Below, piece by piece: positions 25,187 to 35,272 of a stretch of DNA of 64,000 nt; position 1 is the stretch's first letter, and each line of letters opens with the position of its first letter. A program made the translations under genes and the position numbers. Source of the stretch: an uncultured Clostridia bacterium (GTDB lineage Bacteria > Bacillota > Clostridia > Oscillospirales > Oscillospiraceae); the NCBI GenBank assembly GCA_945875335.1, contig CAMCKD010000001.1:248001-312000 (forward strand). Reading direction: 5' to 3'. The notes beneath the pieces were generated by a model. That model saw only the letters and a list, made by a program, of their open reading frames with translations. It ran no database searches and had not been told where the DNA came from.

Positions 25187-26661
25187 TAGTATACCTCCTC
25201 AATTATAAGATGTTCAGCAACCCAAGTTTTATACGAACTCATGGATTGTTCTGCTGATGATGCATTAACCAATACATTCATTGACAAACCACTTGCATTT
25301 TCATTTGCTGTGAACTCATACGGTGAATTATATATATCAATCCAGTCAGTTCCATTTATTCTACCTTTTTCACTGGTGAACTCCATAATTCTTACTTTGA
25401 CACTTTCTTCACCGTTTGTGAGAGCTACAGAAATATCTTCATCCAAATAGACGACATATTTATGCAATGCCTCAATTGGTATGGGCGTCGCAGTATCACC
25501 ATTGTAATAGGCATATCCTCTTGTTCCTTGCGAATATACCGTCCATGTAGATGCCGATATGTTTAGTGCAAACCCAGACCGGATGGAAATACCATATATT
25601 CTGGAATCAATAGCAGAGATAGAAGAATCTTCTGCTGTAGCAGCACCACAAGTAGCCGAAATCTTTATTACTCCTGCACCCACTACAGTAACTAAACCAT
25701 TTTGGTCAATTGTGGCAACCGATGTATCCAGTGAAGACCATACAACAGGTTGCGTAGCTGTTGCTGGCATGATATTTGCTGTGTATTGCAATTTTCTTCC
25801 AATTGTCCCATATGCAACATCCGGGCTAATAATGGTTATGCTTTTGCATACAGTCGGGTCAGTTACCGTGACTGTAATAAAATCCGAAAAATTACCACAC
25901 GCAGCAATTATACGAGTGGTTCCGTCAGCAACGGCTGTAATAAGGCCGTTAATCACGACAGCGACATTCTCATTCTCTGTATACCAGTTTAAGCTTTGGG
26001 TCGTGTTGATGGGTGTTACTGTTGCACTAAGCATTTGTGTTGTTCCAACATCCATACTCAACAATTCTGCATCTATAGAAACTCCTGTACACAGGATTGA
26101 CTCTCCACTCCCTCCACTAGGAATAGCCACAGAAGAAAGCAAGACATTTCCGTTATACAAATACAAATATTCCCCATCTATATCTAACCGAAGATTTCCA
26201 AGGTTCGTCCTTACATTTACCTTTCCAAGCACCACATCCCCAAATTTGAGAACAGCTTGCAGTTCATCCGAATCTGAAAATGATAGTTTGTCCAACATCA
26301 AATCTTCAATGAATAATTCATCATCTGATTCATATTCTTCTGCTAAAACAACACCATCAGGAACACTTCCACTCACCCCAATTTGGTCTTTCCAGCTCCA
26401 TGTCCCATCTCCGTTTGATGTTGGAACCATATTTTTATCAGAGTTTCCAGCAGAAAGTGCTGATACAGGATGGGAATCCAAATAATCGCTAACAGCCTTA
26501 TATATAGCTGCCTGTGCAGTTGTAATCATGTTCATCAATTTTGTTGCTAAAACTGATAACTTAAGATGTTTTGCAACTTTGTCTTGGCTCACTGGCAACA
26601 TGTCATTATCGAATAATTCTATTGCCTCTGGCAGTTCTTCTATCGTTGAGTCAGTTGCCAT
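25186..26661 (-). CDS. Tail fibre protein with bacterial Ig-like (BIG2) domains
   Basis: 491 aa. After an N-terminal helical part, two BIG2 repeats occur at about 195-275 and 280-350 (LSATVTPINTTQSLNWY and YTANIMPATATQPVVW, each ending in IxVAxGTxxIxA-type strands). A distal beta domain follows. Such fibres bind cell-surface carbohydrate. The downstream gene starts inside its stop. Confidence 0.75.
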   Translation of the reverse strand: MATDSTIEELPEAIELFDNDMLPVSQDKVAKHLKLSVLATKLMNMITTAQAAIYKAVSDYLDSHPVSALSAGNSDKNMVPTSNGDGTWSWKDQIGVSGSVPDGVVLAEEYESDDELFIEDLMLDKLSFSDSDELQAVLKFGDVVLGKVNVRTNLGNLRLDIDGEYLYLYNGNVLLSSVAIPSGGSGESILCTGVSIDAELLSMDVGTTQMLSATVTPINTTQSLNWYTENENVAVVINGLITAVADGTTRIIAACGNFSDFITVTVTDPTVCKSITIISPDVAYGTIGRKLQYTANIMPATATQPVVWSSLDTSVATIDQNGLVTVVGAGVIKISATCGAATAEDSSISAIDSRIYGISIRSGFALNISASTWTVYSQGTRGYAYYNGDTATPIPIEALHKYVVYLDEDISVALTNGEESVKVRIMEFTSEKGRINGTDWIDIYNSPYEFTANENASGLSMNVLVNASSAEQSMSSYKTWVAEHLIIEEVY

Positions 26662-26864
26662 TATACTGCCTCCTTCTCTTTTTCCTCTCTCAGCTTTTTC
26701 ATTTCATCATTCTGCTTATTTATTTCATGAACCAAAGCCTGAATCACATTATTGATGATGTTCATGCTGTTATAGAGTATCTTTACATTGCTATATGTGG
26801 ACTTCACCTCCACACATTCCAAGGCATTTATAACAGTTTTCAGACCTTCTACTAATGTTTCCAA
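26661..26864 (-). CDS. Small coiled-coil phage protein
   Basis: 67 aa from a TTG at 26864, which has AAGGAGG 7 nt upstream. It ends in a charged helix (EINKQNDEMKKLREEKEKEA). It lies between two fibre genes, so it may be a fibre chaperone or trimerisation factor. Confidence 0.55.
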   Translation of the reverse strand: METLVEGLKTVINALECVEVKSTYSNVKILYNSMNIINNVIQALVHEINKQNDEMKKLREEKEKEAV

Positions 26865-26903
26865 ATTATTTACCTCCTTTTTGTTTATCGAAAGATATTG
26901 TTT

Positions 26904-26937
26904 CCCCACCTGGAAAGTCATCATCTTCCAGGTGGGG
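26904..26937. terminator. Hairpin between fibre genes
   Basis: CCCCACCTGGAA/TTCCAGGTGGGG stem. On the minus strand no T-run follows, so it may act as a processing or stability element rather than a terminator. Confidence 0.4.
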
Positions 26938-26962
26938 TCTTTATACTTATGTGTTTTTTCCT

Positions 26963-27714
26963 CTAGGTATCTATATCTCCAAAAGCAAAGTTTTGTGTTG
27001 CTGTACTGCCCTGCTGCACCAAAAACGTCTTTTCCTTCTCGCTACACTCGCTGGGGATGTAGCGCCAGTGGGCATATCTTTTTTCGGTTGTTGTTTCCTT
27101 TTGGAGCACTGCCGGAACCAGTTTTTTCCCTGAGTAGGTCGGAGCAGTTGACTTTAAGACAGTAACACTTCCTCCGCCGCCTCCAGATGGAGGCGTTGAT
27201 ACAACATAGCTGATCGTAGCGCTTGATGCATATCCACTCCAATACTGCGTGGACGCGACACCGCCATCGCTATTGTAAGCCACTACTTTTATCGAGTTTG
27301 CTCCATTCGGTGTGATTACGAATTTAGCACTGCCGCTTCCACAGTCAGGTATTCCAGATGTGGTACAAGTTGATTTCGCATAACCAGTGGATGATTCCAC
27401 AGAAAAAGTATATTTTTTGCCGCCAGTTACATCGCTTTCGGTATATGCCCCGCTGGGTGTTACACGTTCTGCGGAATAAAGCCCTTTTTTTACATAGATA
27501 ATATCGGTATCGCCGTCTTCTGCATCCGCCAGATATGCCTTTTGCGAGATATAGGCAGATGTATTGAGCACTTTGAAAACTTTGCTGCCCTCAGAATCCG
27601 CCCGCAGGGCCAGAATATATCCCTCGGTTTCCTCGTCGGTGATTTCCTCGGCGGTGGCCTTCCGAAATTGGCTGTCCGTAAATGATTCAATGTCCTTTGT
27701 ACCCTCGGTTATCC
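26963..27714 (-). CDS. Tail protein, 3' exon (carboxy-terminal part)
   Basis: About 250 codons, starting in frame at the proposed 3' splice site (ITEGTKDIESFTDS). No start codon or ribosome site exists close to this point, and upstream codons translate intron sequence. Gly/Ser/Thr-rich beta domains resemble fibre tips. Removing 27715-28094 joins it in frame to the upstream tail gene, giving a ~630-aa protein. Base composition is more GC-rich than in neighbouring tail genes. Confidence 0.6.
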
Positions 27715-28094
27715 CGATATTTATGAGGGGAGTAGAGTACCCCAAAACTTGACCACGAAGTCCATGCCGTCTACTCGTTGAACGCTGCCTTGTAGGCTTC
27801 GCTGCTGATTCCCCATTCGTACGGCCCCTTAGCACTTTGCACTCGCATACAAAGCCTTTTTTTCAGCATAGGGCACTTCTATCTGTTTTTTCTGCTTTCG
27901 CCGCATTCACGCCCGGTCTTATCTCATACCCACGTTGTAGCCAGATAGCTCCTTAGGTGGCCGATCTCTGTCGGCAATCCCAGACAGTTTGACATGATAT
28001 TTTTCGCACCCGGTCGTATAAAATGTGGTCCCCGGATACGCACCCCGGTTTTACTCTACCCTCCCCTGCCCGCCGAAGCAGGCAGGGAAAGGCT
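27715..28094 (-). ncRNA. Probable group I intron in a tail gene
   Basis: 380 nt without a credible gene, on the minus strand. Signs of a group I core: AUGUCAAACUGUCUGGGA (P3/J region), a GCC-loop-GGC P8-like hairpin, and GUUCAACGAGUAGACGGCA, close to the group I P7/P3 segment that ends ACUAGACGG. GGGGTAC/GTACTCC-like and GACUUCGUGGUC hairpins follow as P9. A long GC hairpin at the 5' end can provide the guide sequence GGGCA for exon UGCCU. Cutting after 28095 and at 27714 restores an open frame. Exact ends are inferred. Confidence 0.6.
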
Positions 28095-29226
28095 AGGCAA
28101 TCCCCAGCGCAAGGACAGCGCTGGAGGTTGAGGTGATTTGCTTTGGTTCGTACAATACGTCACGATAATAAAAATTACGTGACGCATAAAGGTCTTGCGC
28201 TTTTATGTCTCCGCCAGAAATCGTCTGATTCGGAGCGTAGATAGGGCTAGAGGATGTAATTGCACCATTATTAACAGAAAGAATACCGGTCACGTCAACC
28301 CGGCCCTGAAGCTTAATAACGTCTGCCTGGATAGTTGCTAATGTTGATGTATGACCATCTACCTTTTGAGCAATCACACCAATACTGCTTGTATGCCCAT
28401 CAACAGTGGCCGATAAATTAGCACTCGCTTTTTCTAGCGTATCCGTTTTTTCCGAAACAAGCGTTAAATTGCTTTCTGCTGTTCCTGTCCTAGCTGTTAG
28501 CGATGCTATCGACTTTTCCATGTTATTTGTTTTTTCTGTGAGCAACAGCAACGAACTCTCAGATTCTCCAGCCTTTGCCGATAATTGAGCAAGTGAACGT
28601 TCTAGTTCCGCTGTTTTCTCCACTTCCAAAACCAAATCAGATGACAACTTGCTTACTTCATCATCAATTTGAGCAAATAATGTTGTTTGGGCGTATTTCC
28701 ACTTTTCTATATCATCTTTTGATGCAATGGTATAAAGTCCGCTTTTTACGTTATCAACTTCTGCAATTAGCTCTTTCTTTGCTACATTCAACGAGCCGTA
28801 TGCTCCGCCTATACTTCGATTTAGTTCACGTTGTATTTTCGGAATATATTCATATTCATGTTCCAATTCCTCCATTTCTGGCGCAGAAATGTTGGATACC
28901 ATCAATGGGTCGAAGATTATTTCTCTCCGAAATATACCACTCTTAATCCCACCGATTTCAATCGAATCTCCAAGCTGCGCTTCTGGCGCAATAAAAGCAC
29001 CAGAAGCATCATATGAATGGTATATAAGTCCGCTAAACTTCTCAAGTAAATTATCAGCAATCTCTTGTGATGCCCATGGATTTTTTGTTCTTAAAACGGC
29101 TCCGCCCTCATTGCCAGCACAGTATTCTGTTCCATCATCACCTGTTACAACAACTTTTGAATATCTATGGGATGTCTGACCAATTTGAATATCTTTTGCC
29201 GCATAATCTACAATATGGTTAGACAA
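28093..29226 (-). CDS. Tail protein (tail-associated/spike), 5' exon
   Basis: 377 aa to its own TAG at 28093, or joined to the downstream exon if the intron is spliced. TTG start overlapping the previous stop, GTGAGG ahead. Residues 1-120 look like the tail endopeptidase/baseplate type. Residues 180-290 are a long coiled region of repeated ExTxxLExSxAxLSA units, then a beta C-terminus. Follows the tape measure and two tail genes in normal siphovirus order. Confidence 0.65.
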   Translation of the reverse strand: MSNHIVDYAAKDIQIGQTSHRYSKVVVTGDDGTEYCAGNEGGAVLRTKNPWASQEIADNLLEKFSGLIYHSYDASGAFIAPEAQLGDSIEIGGIKSGIFRREIIFDPLMVSNISAPEMEELEHEYEYIPKIQRELNRSIGGAYGSLNVAKKELIAEVDNVKSGLYTIASKDDIEKWKYAQTTLFAQIDDEVSKLSSDLVLEVEKTAELERSLAQLSAKAGESESSLLLLTEKTNNMEKSIASLTARTGTAESNLTLVSEKTDTLEKASANLSATVDGHTSSIGVIAQKVDGHTSTLATIQADVIKLQGRVDVTGILSVNNGAITSSSPIYAPNQTISGGDIKAQDLYASRNFYYRDVLYEPKQITSTSSAVLALGIA

Positions 29227-29878
29227 GCAACCTCACCCCTCCTATGACAATTGGACTTCGGTTTTCGGATAGAATGTATGCCTTTTGCTCTAATACATCA
29301 GTTAGCGCAATGAACCTCAGTTTCCCTTCATCATTCATACAAAAATTACCACCATTCATTGACCCGATAGCACTTAATATCTCCCGTCCAGTCATATACT
29401 CTGGTTTCGGTATTTTCAAGCTTTTATCAAGCTTTGTTAATGTACCATCTTCAATAAATACCCCGCTGACATTTGCTATCCTTGTTACAACAGCAGCAGC
29501 ATCAGCGGGGAATTCAATTCCTGTAAAGTCAATTTCAATGGAGGTCTTTAACATCCCATCAAAACCATATATTATTAGTTTGTTTTTTGGTTCTCCGATG
29601 ACAAGTTTTCGTGTGTCTATATAATAGACACCCTTCTTTTTCCACACGCCATCTTCACCCTTTATTTCAGGTATTATCTTAGCCATTTTTGGGAATACTA
29701 TATCCGGCTCATTCATTTCTATATCTATCTCTCCACATGCTGTATTCCCGATTATAGTGCCTTCTTCCATCAATTGATTCCGTGTTTTCAAAGAAAATAA
29801 GTCTTTTTCATAGAACTCATATTCATCTTCAACCACGATACGGAAAGAGTATCCGTCATTTCCAGCAAACTCATCCAT
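29219..29878 (-). CDS. Tail/baseplate protein
   Basis: 219 aa, beta-rich (GVYYIDTRKLVIGEPKNKL, TGREILSAIGSMNGGNFC). Related in layout to the N-terminal hub domains of siphovirus tail-associated proteins, which are often split from the spike part as here. Overlaps the next gene by eight bases. Confidence 0.6.
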   Translation of the reverse strand: MDEFAGNDGYSFRIVVEDEYEFYEKDLFSLKTRNQLMEEGTIIGNTACGEIDIEMNEPDIVFPKMAKIIPEIKGEDGVWKKKGVYYIDTRKLVIGEPKNKLIIYGFDGMLKTSIEIDFTGIEFPADAAAVVTRIANVSGVFIEDGTLTKLDKSLKIPKPEYMTGREILSAIGSMNGGNFCMNDEGKLRFIALTDVLEQKAYILSENRSPIVIGGVRLLV

Positions 29879-29880
29879 AT

Positions 29881-30249
29881 CTACACCTCAATCAGGTTAA
29901 ATGTTAGTCCTGTCCACATTATGTTTCCGTCAATGTTGATTCTTCTTATCGCTATTGTTTTTGTACCACTGTACATTTCACATGTGCGCACCCCTAATAT
30001 TGGGTCTATGTAACGTACCATGCAAGTTTGATTGTTGATTGATTTCAATATATGCTCTACGACCTCACTAACGACAGGCACAAATGAAAATCCTATTTTC
30101 ACCTTCTGTGTCACTCGTGCCCTGTGCATTTTCCCATCCATTGTTCTTCCAGATGATGGAGCATCTATGTCATTTAACTCATATTTGATTCCTTCCTCTG
30201 CAATGAATGGTGTGATGTCATATCCGTCTATCTCTACAATTGAAAACAT
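29881..30249 (-). CDS. Small tail protein
   Basis: 122 aa of predicted beta structure (MFSIVEIDGYDITPFIAEEG start). Position right after the tape measure suggests a distal tail or tail-tip adaptor. Exact family not certain. Confidence 0.55.
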   Translation of the reverse strand: MFSIVEIDGYDITPFIAEEGIKYELNDIDAPSSGRTMDGKMHRARVTQKVKIGFSFVPVVSEVVEHILKSINNQTCMVRYIDPILGVRTCEMYSGTKTIAIRRINIDGNIMWTGLTFNLIEV

Positions 30250-30252
30250 CTT

Positions 30253-32763
30253 TTAGCCTCCAATTGAACGTCCATGCCGCCTATTATATCTGGCATTGGC
30301 TCTTCCTATCACTTCATCTCCAATGTTTATTCCAGAAACAATAGAAATCAACTCTTCCATAAGAGTCTCCAATCTACGAGAGTTTCCATTTCCAGTCTCT
30401 TCTCTTACAATTTGCCTCATAAGAGCTTCAGGTGTTTCGATGTTATTTCCGCTTCTCTGGTCTCCAAATACAGCAAGGAATTCCCTGTTTGGAGGAATGA
30501 CGGCTCCATCTGCGCCATGGAAAAGGTTTTCATAGAATGGACTGTAAAACGGATTGCTACCAGAACGTATTGAGTTTCCCATTGGTCCTATTTGCACTCC
30601 ACCAAGCCAGCCCATAGCAGCATGGAGTCTATAAGTAGCATCTGTTACCGAGTCAAGATTATTTACAGCATTTTGACTGAAGCCAGCAATTTGCGAACCA
30701 GCTGTCGATGTTGTACTTTCAACCTGCGTTCCAAGTCCAGACACTTCTTCTGTAGCTCCGCTTGTTGCAGTAGTAAGTTCCCCAAAGCTAGTTTCTATGT
30801 CTTCAAGAATAATCTTTGCATTAGGGTGTTCTCTACCAATTTCAACGTAAGCACCGTAATATGAATCAAACCCTTGTTGCAATTGCTCAAGTGTCAATCC
30901 ATTATCAATAAGTTCTTTTACTTTTTCGTTGAAAGCATCAAAATCAGATTCTTCCCAGAGTTGAATTGCCTCGATAATCTTTTCGTTTGTTCCTGTAAGC
31001 TCTTTGTAAATAATGTTTCCAGTTCCTTCTATATATCTAGCTCCATCCTCAGCTGTTTGTACTGCAGCTCCTCTTGCATCTGCAATTCTTTGGAAGTCAT
31101 CAGATGCTACTCCTTCTACCTGCTTTCCATCTTGGCTCTGGAGTGTTACGGTTTCTCCGGTGCCCCTCAAATCATTTGCAATTCTGGAAGCGGTGTCCTC
31201 AACCCATTCTCTATATGTACCAGACATATCTGTTCCAAGAACAGCATCAATACATCCAAGGATTAGCTCAATCAAGCCATTTCCTATTGCGAGAATCAGA
31301 TTTCCTGCACTCTCAATAACCTCACTCCATTTAATAGAGGCAATGCCTTCAACAATAGCTTTACCGATTTCAGCCCAAGGAATATCATTTATCGCAGTAG
31401 CAAGCATCTCTGCCATACCTATAGTGAAATCTCCTAGTCCTTTTGCTCCCTCTTTCAGTATCGTCACCCAATCGATTTTCTGAATCCCTTCTGCTATGGA
31501 ATGACCAAGCTTTTCCCACCTGGTTCCCACCTTGTTAAGCTGGAAGCCATTGTCATCGAATTGGTCAAGCTTCCCTATCACAACTTCCTCATTCATTGCA
31601 GATAGGGCTTCGGAAAACATTTTTACTATTTCTTCCCCTATCGTTCCGATAGTCCCTATCACCTCTGGGGCTTGCTCGATTATTGTGTCTATGGCTACCT
31701 TCAGTGCTTTGCAGAATTTTTGTGAGAAAGCAGGGAATCCTTCTTTAATATTAGTATTCAATTTTTCCCAGAACTCTGTGTCAAGATTCTCTGATATTGT
31801 TGAACCAAGTCCTTGCGCAAACCCAAGGAGTGCATCACCAAGAGTCTGCCCAACCGTTTGCCATTTCAGATTCTTTATGAATCCGGCAACGACCTTTATA
31901 GCGATTGCAAATTTCAGAGCGATGGTTTTTCCTAAATCGTACCCGTTCAACGTTCCAAGGAACGTACTGCCTCCATCTGCGAACTTTTTACCAAGCTCAT
32001 CCCAGTTTATTCCATAACCAAGAGCATTTGCAAACTCTGTCAGGTTGTTAATCCATCCAGCGGTTTTTGATGCAATCTGTTCCAAATCAAGAGAGGAAAT
32101 GATTTGGTTCGCCATTCCAGCGACTAATTCTCCTGCCTGTTGGAACTGACCGCTAAGAATCAAATCTCTCAGTCTTTTTGCAAAATCATCAATTGCACCG
32201 CCTAAGCTTCCTAAATCCAGTTCAGTGAATGACATTCCTGTGCCAGGACCAGGGTCACTAAGCTTATTGATTTCATCGAAACCCATAAGCTGCCGTTGGG
32301 CATCTGCCGCAGCTCCACCGACTCCATCCAGGGCATCCTTTTGCTTGCTCAGAGCTTGTGCATTTTTCAGCATTTGAGCGTATGATTTTCCAGAAATCGC
32401 AGCTATGAAACGGCCAACCGCTTGAACAGCATAGTTTAATACTTGAACTAGATATATCAGTCCAGGAGCTATCGTTTCATAAATTGGTTGAAATGCCGCA
32501 GCCATAGAACCTCTAAGGTTCTTCATCGATGCAGCAAACTCTCTGTTTTTCCTTATGCTTGAATCGAGATAATTCTTTAACTTATCGAACACATTTTTTA
32601 ACAAGTAAATCGAAACAAGCTTTTTAATTGTACCGGATATGGTGTTAAGGATTTTATTCACTGCTTTTGCGGTGCTCACGGTGCCTTTTTTTATAGCATC
32701 GAATCCTTTTTCCATTCCTTTCAAATCGATTGCTGTTGTGAGCTTAAGGATATTGTCTCCCAT
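30253..32763 (-). CDS. Tail tape measure protein
   Basis: 836 aa, largest tail gene, long helical stretches with hydrophobic segments in the middle (LLKNVFDKLKNYLDSSIRKN; VIESAGNLILAIGNGLIELI). It sits after the two chaperone genes. Sets tail length and is ejected at infection. At roughly 1.5 angstrom per residue it predicts a tail near 125 nm, and no sheath gene is present, so the virion is siphovirus-like. Confidence 0.85.
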   Translation of the reverse strand: MGDNILKLTTAIDLKGMEKGFDAIKKGTVSTAKAVNKILNTISGTIKKLVSIYLLKNVFDKLKNYLDSSIRKNREFAASMKNLRGSMAAAFQPIYETIAPGLIYLVQVLNYAVQAVGRFIAAISGKSYAQMLKNAQALSKQKDALDGVGGAAADAQRQLMGFDEINKLSDPGPGTGMSFTELDLGSLGGAIDDFAKRLRDLILSGQFQQAGELVAGMANQIISSLDLEQIASKTAGWINNLTEFANALGYGINWDELGKKFADGGSTFLGTLNGYDLGKTIALKFAIAIKVVAGFIKNLKWQTVGQTLGDALLGFAQGLGSTISENLDTEFWEKLNTNIKEGFPAFSQKFCKALKVAIDTIIEQAPEVIGTIGTIGEEIVKMFSEALSAMNEEVVIGKLDQFDDNGFQLNKVGTRWEKLGHSIAEGIQKIDWVTILKEGAKGLGDFTIGMAEMLATAINDIPWAEIGKAIVEGIASIKWSEVIESAGNLILAIGNGLIELILGCIDAVLGTDMSGTYREWVEDTASRIANDLRGTGETVTLQSQDGKQVEGVASDDFQRIADARGAAVQTAEDGARYIEGTGNIIYKELTGTNEKIIEAIQLWEESDFDAFNEKVKELIDNGLTLEQLQQGFDSYYGAYVEIGREHPNAKIILEDIETSFGELTTATSGATEEVSGLGTQVESTTSTAGSQIAGFSQNAVNNLDSVTDATYRLHAAMGWLGGVQIGPMGNSIRSGSNPFYSPFYENLFHGADGAVIPPNREFLAVFGDQRSGNNIETPEALMRQIVREETGNGNSRRLETLMEELISIVSGINIGDEVIGRANARYNRRHGRSIGG

Positions 32764-32778
32764 TATCCGGCCTCCTTT

Positions 32779-33327
32779 CTATAGCCACTTATCAAAATAG
32801 TCTTGTACGATTTTCTCATCCTCAGATGACTTAAAGTCAACTTGAGCCTTATGTTCGTTGTAGTATTCCTGCTCCCATTTCTCAAGTTTCTTTCCCTTTT
32901 GAATCTTTGATCTAATCGAGACAAGTGTTGATAGAGGGCCTTCCCCTATTCCATTAAAATAGGACAGGAATGTCCACCAATGGATGTATGGTACAGAACG
33001 CACATCGAATCCAGCAACCTTGTTTACATCACCGATTATCGTTGTTGCATCATACATCCAATCAATTAGTTTCCCACTCTTCTTCGATTCCTGGCTTTCT
33101 CCATAATTCATAAAGTCAATCAGGAATTGTATCGCTTCTGTACGATACTGAAATGGAATATCCTTATCGTAAAAAAGACGAGCGGCAATCTCCCATCTTA
33201 TCTGAATGGGAGAATTGTCACTCGTCAATACTTGGATGATTTCCAGCATATCACGGAAGTCTGTGCTAAGTTGGTATTCCTCCCCACCTATAACAGCAGT
33301 TGTAGGCAGAGTCCACAGGTCAATCAT
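32779..33327 (-). CDS. Tail assembly chaperone, Gp15 family
   Basis: 182 aa. The LSTDFRDMLEIIQVL start and central PYIHWWTFLSYFNGIG are typical of the Gp15-like second tail chaperone. ATG overlaps the stop of the first chaperone. Assists folding of the tape measure; probably not in the virion. Confidence 0.8.
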   Translation of the reverse strand: MIDLWTLPTTAVIGGEEYQLSTDFRDMLEIIQVLTSDNSPIQIRWEIAARLFYDKDIPFQYRTEAIQFLIDFMNYGESQESKKSGKLIDWMYDATTIIGDVNKVAGFDVRSVPYIHWWTFLSYFNGIGEGPLSTLVSIRSKIQKGKKLEKWEQEYYNEHKAQVDFKSSEDEKIVQDYFDKWL

Positions 33328-33773
33328 TTTGCCATCGCCCGTCTTTGCTGGCGATTAAGCTTCTTCTCCTCGACCTGTTTATCAACGAAACTTGTAACAC
33401 CTGACTCAAGAAGCGGCCCGACAAGATTCATAAAGTTAGCAATTACACGTTCGCCGTTTATGGCAACTGCCATAACGTTCACTCCATCAAAAATCTTGTC
33501 AAAATCATTTCCATTGCCAAAAGTTTCGGAAAGAACTTCCTTTACTTTTGCATCTGCTTCTGCCATCAGATTGCAGGATTCTTTCACAAATGTAGGGGAA
33601 TTTTCATCAATAGCCTGTGCTTTCTTCTGCATTTCCTTCTCAACGGCATCAATCTTATCAATTGAAGCAATGTACCTTGCATAAAGGTTCGGGTCAGCAG
33701 GATTGAACCGCAGCACGGCAGTCCCATTGATGTTGTACTCCTTGATGCCTACATCAAGAGTCAGTTGTTCCAT
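33324..33773 (-). CDS. Tail assembly chaperone
   Basis: 149 aa, helical, ending KLNRQQRRAMAK. Lies between major tail protein and Gp15-type gene, the usual place of the first tail chaperone. No obvious frameshift site linking the two was noticed; they overlap by four bases instead. Confidence 0.7.
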   Translation of the reverse strand: MEQLTLDVGIKEYNINGTAVLRFNPADPNLYARYIASIDKIDAVEKEMQKKAQAIDENSPTFVKESCNLMAEADAKVKEVLSETFGNGNDFDKIFDGVNVMAVAINGERVIANFMNLVGPLLESGVTSFVDKQVEEKKLNRQQRRAMAK

Positions 33774-33857
33774 ATTTATTTAACCTCCAAAAACATTTAT
33801 ATGTGCAACCGTCAAAAATGACGGTTGCAAACCATTGTACTCTTCAACAGCTGATTG

Positions 33858-34346
33858 TTATTGCTCAACCGTGAATTTCTTAGTTTTGATGTCGAACGTG
33901 CCTTTTGTCCTGTTTCCGGTCTTATAGATGGTGAACGGTGCCTGAACTCCTACAGTATTACCACCAGAAGAGCCAGGAACGACAACGCAATCTTCCCTAT
34001 ATGCCCACACAACAGTGGGAGCTACATCACTTGTCGCACCGGGCTTCAGCAAAACATCGACCATCGTGGTCTTCAGATCATCGCCGGTTTTCCTGTTGTT
34101 AATAATGTCCATCAGCTTTTCGGACAGCGTATCATCGTAGTCGATAAAGTACGGAGATACCTCAGACTGAGGCTGATAGCCATAAACTTTCACGGTGTTT
34201 TCGCCAAGGATATTCCTTTTTGCATCTACCTGGGGATTCAGATTTTCGTTGTACTCTTCAAGGTCTTTACCAATTCTCTGATAATCCTCAACTGAACCGC
34301 CAAAAGAAGCATCAATGTAATGCGCTAAAAACTTTCTTTCGACCAT
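33858..34346 (-). CDS. Major tail tube protein
   Basis: 162 aa, Ig-like/tail-tube type composition, with AHYIDASFGGSVEDYQRIG near the start and a beta-rich remainder. Size and place between connectors and chaperones identify it by synteny more than by motif. Polymerises into the tail tube. Confidence 0.7.
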   Translation of the reverse strand: MVERKFLAHYIDASFGGSVEDYQRIGKDLEEYNENLNPQVDAKRNILGENTVKVYGYQPQSEVSPYFIDYDDTLSEKLMDIINNRKTGDDLKTTMVDVLLKPGATSDVAPTVVWAYREDCVVVPGSSGGNTVGVQAPFTIYKTGNRTKGTFDIKTKKFTVEQ

Positions 34347-34365
34347 TATTTTCTCCTTTCACCAG

Positions 34366-34872
34366 TCAAAATGTATCGAATTCATTTCGATATTTTGCAT
34401 TTATGTCCATAACCCACTCTTCTGTCTTATCATCATTGATAACTCCCAGAATCGCAGGTGTTGTTCTGGATATAGACCAGAATTTTCTGTTTCCATGGAG
34501 CTGAGGATATTCCTTCAGTTTGTGCTTTTCTCCCTCAATGATAACCTCTTGCCGTTCTAACCACCTGCCAAAATTATCAAGCCATTCTTTTGCCTTGGCT
34601 TTCTTGTTTTCAGATAATCCAGCAATTCGGAATACCACTGTCATTGGATATTGGCACATCTGGGTGATATGCCCCGTAATGCTCTCAGTTTCAGAATAAA
34701 TCGTTGCTCCACCCGATGTAAAGATCGACCTACCTCCACATTCAGGTGCTTCCGAAAAACTGAAGTATTCTCCAGGACCAAGACCGGGGTACGAATCAAA
34801 AAGGTCTCTCAATGCCTGCGTGACATCATCATATCCGTCTACATCAATTCGCAGTTCTTTTCCTTCACTCAT
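34366..34872 (-). CDS. Tail terminator/completion-type protein
   Basis: 168 aa, containing YSETESITGHITQMCQYPMT and a C-terminal DKTEEWVMDINAKYRN. Corresponds to the minor capsid/tail-terminator slot of the connector cluster. Overlaps the previous gene by four bases. Confidence 0.6.
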   Translation of the reverse strand: MSEGKELRIDVDGYDDVTQALRDLFDSYPGLGPGEYFSFSEAPECGGRSIFTSGGATIYSETESITGHITQMCQYPMTVVFRIAGLSENKKAKAKEWLDNFGRWLERQEVIIEGEKHKLKEYPQLHGNRKFWSISRTTPAILGVINDDKTEEWVMDINAKYRNEFDTF

Positions 34873-35267
34873 TTCCGCTTCCCCTTTATGTATTCTTTTA
34901 CCCCAGTTTTGTATTTATCGATATTTTCATTGATGGTTACCTGGCCCCATCTAGGTACAGACTGAGGATTGGTATATTTGATTGCCTTTCCTGAATCTGT
35001 TACGCCACCATACAACCACTTTCCCTGAGGTGGTGCAGCAGTAACAACTCGACCTGTCCCGGCAAACACTCTATTCGCCGCCTCTATCTTTTTTCGGAAT
35101 ACTCCGGTGCGATATGGGATTTTGGGGCGCATATCATTCATTATTTCTTTGTCAAGCCATATCTGAGCTTTTTTACATCGTCCTCCAAAAACAGAAAACC
35201 TGATTTTTGCCGACAAATGCTCTGATTTGAAAGTAAAATCCTTAAATGATGGTTGAATCAATCCCAT
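34869..35267 (-). CDS. Minor capsid / head-tail connector protein (HK97 gp10-like)
   Basis: 132 aa, basic. DMRPKIPYRTGVFRKKIEAA and QSVPRWGQVTINENIDKY are typical of minor capsid proteins at this slot. Joins completed heads to tails. Confidence 0.65.
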   Translation of the reverse strand: MGLIQPSFKDFTFKSEHLSAKIRFSVFGGRCKKAQIWLDKEIMNDMRPKIPYRTGVFRKKIEAANRVFAGTGRVVTAAPPQGKWLYGGVTDSGKAIKYTNPQSVPRWGQVTINENIDKYKTGVKEYIKGKRK

Positions 35268-35272
35268 CTATC

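Noticed and set aside
27715..28094. Diversity-generating retroelement or IStron in the tail region
   Set aside because: No reverse transcriptase, template repeat or transposase is present in the window; only intron-like RNA strings are seen.
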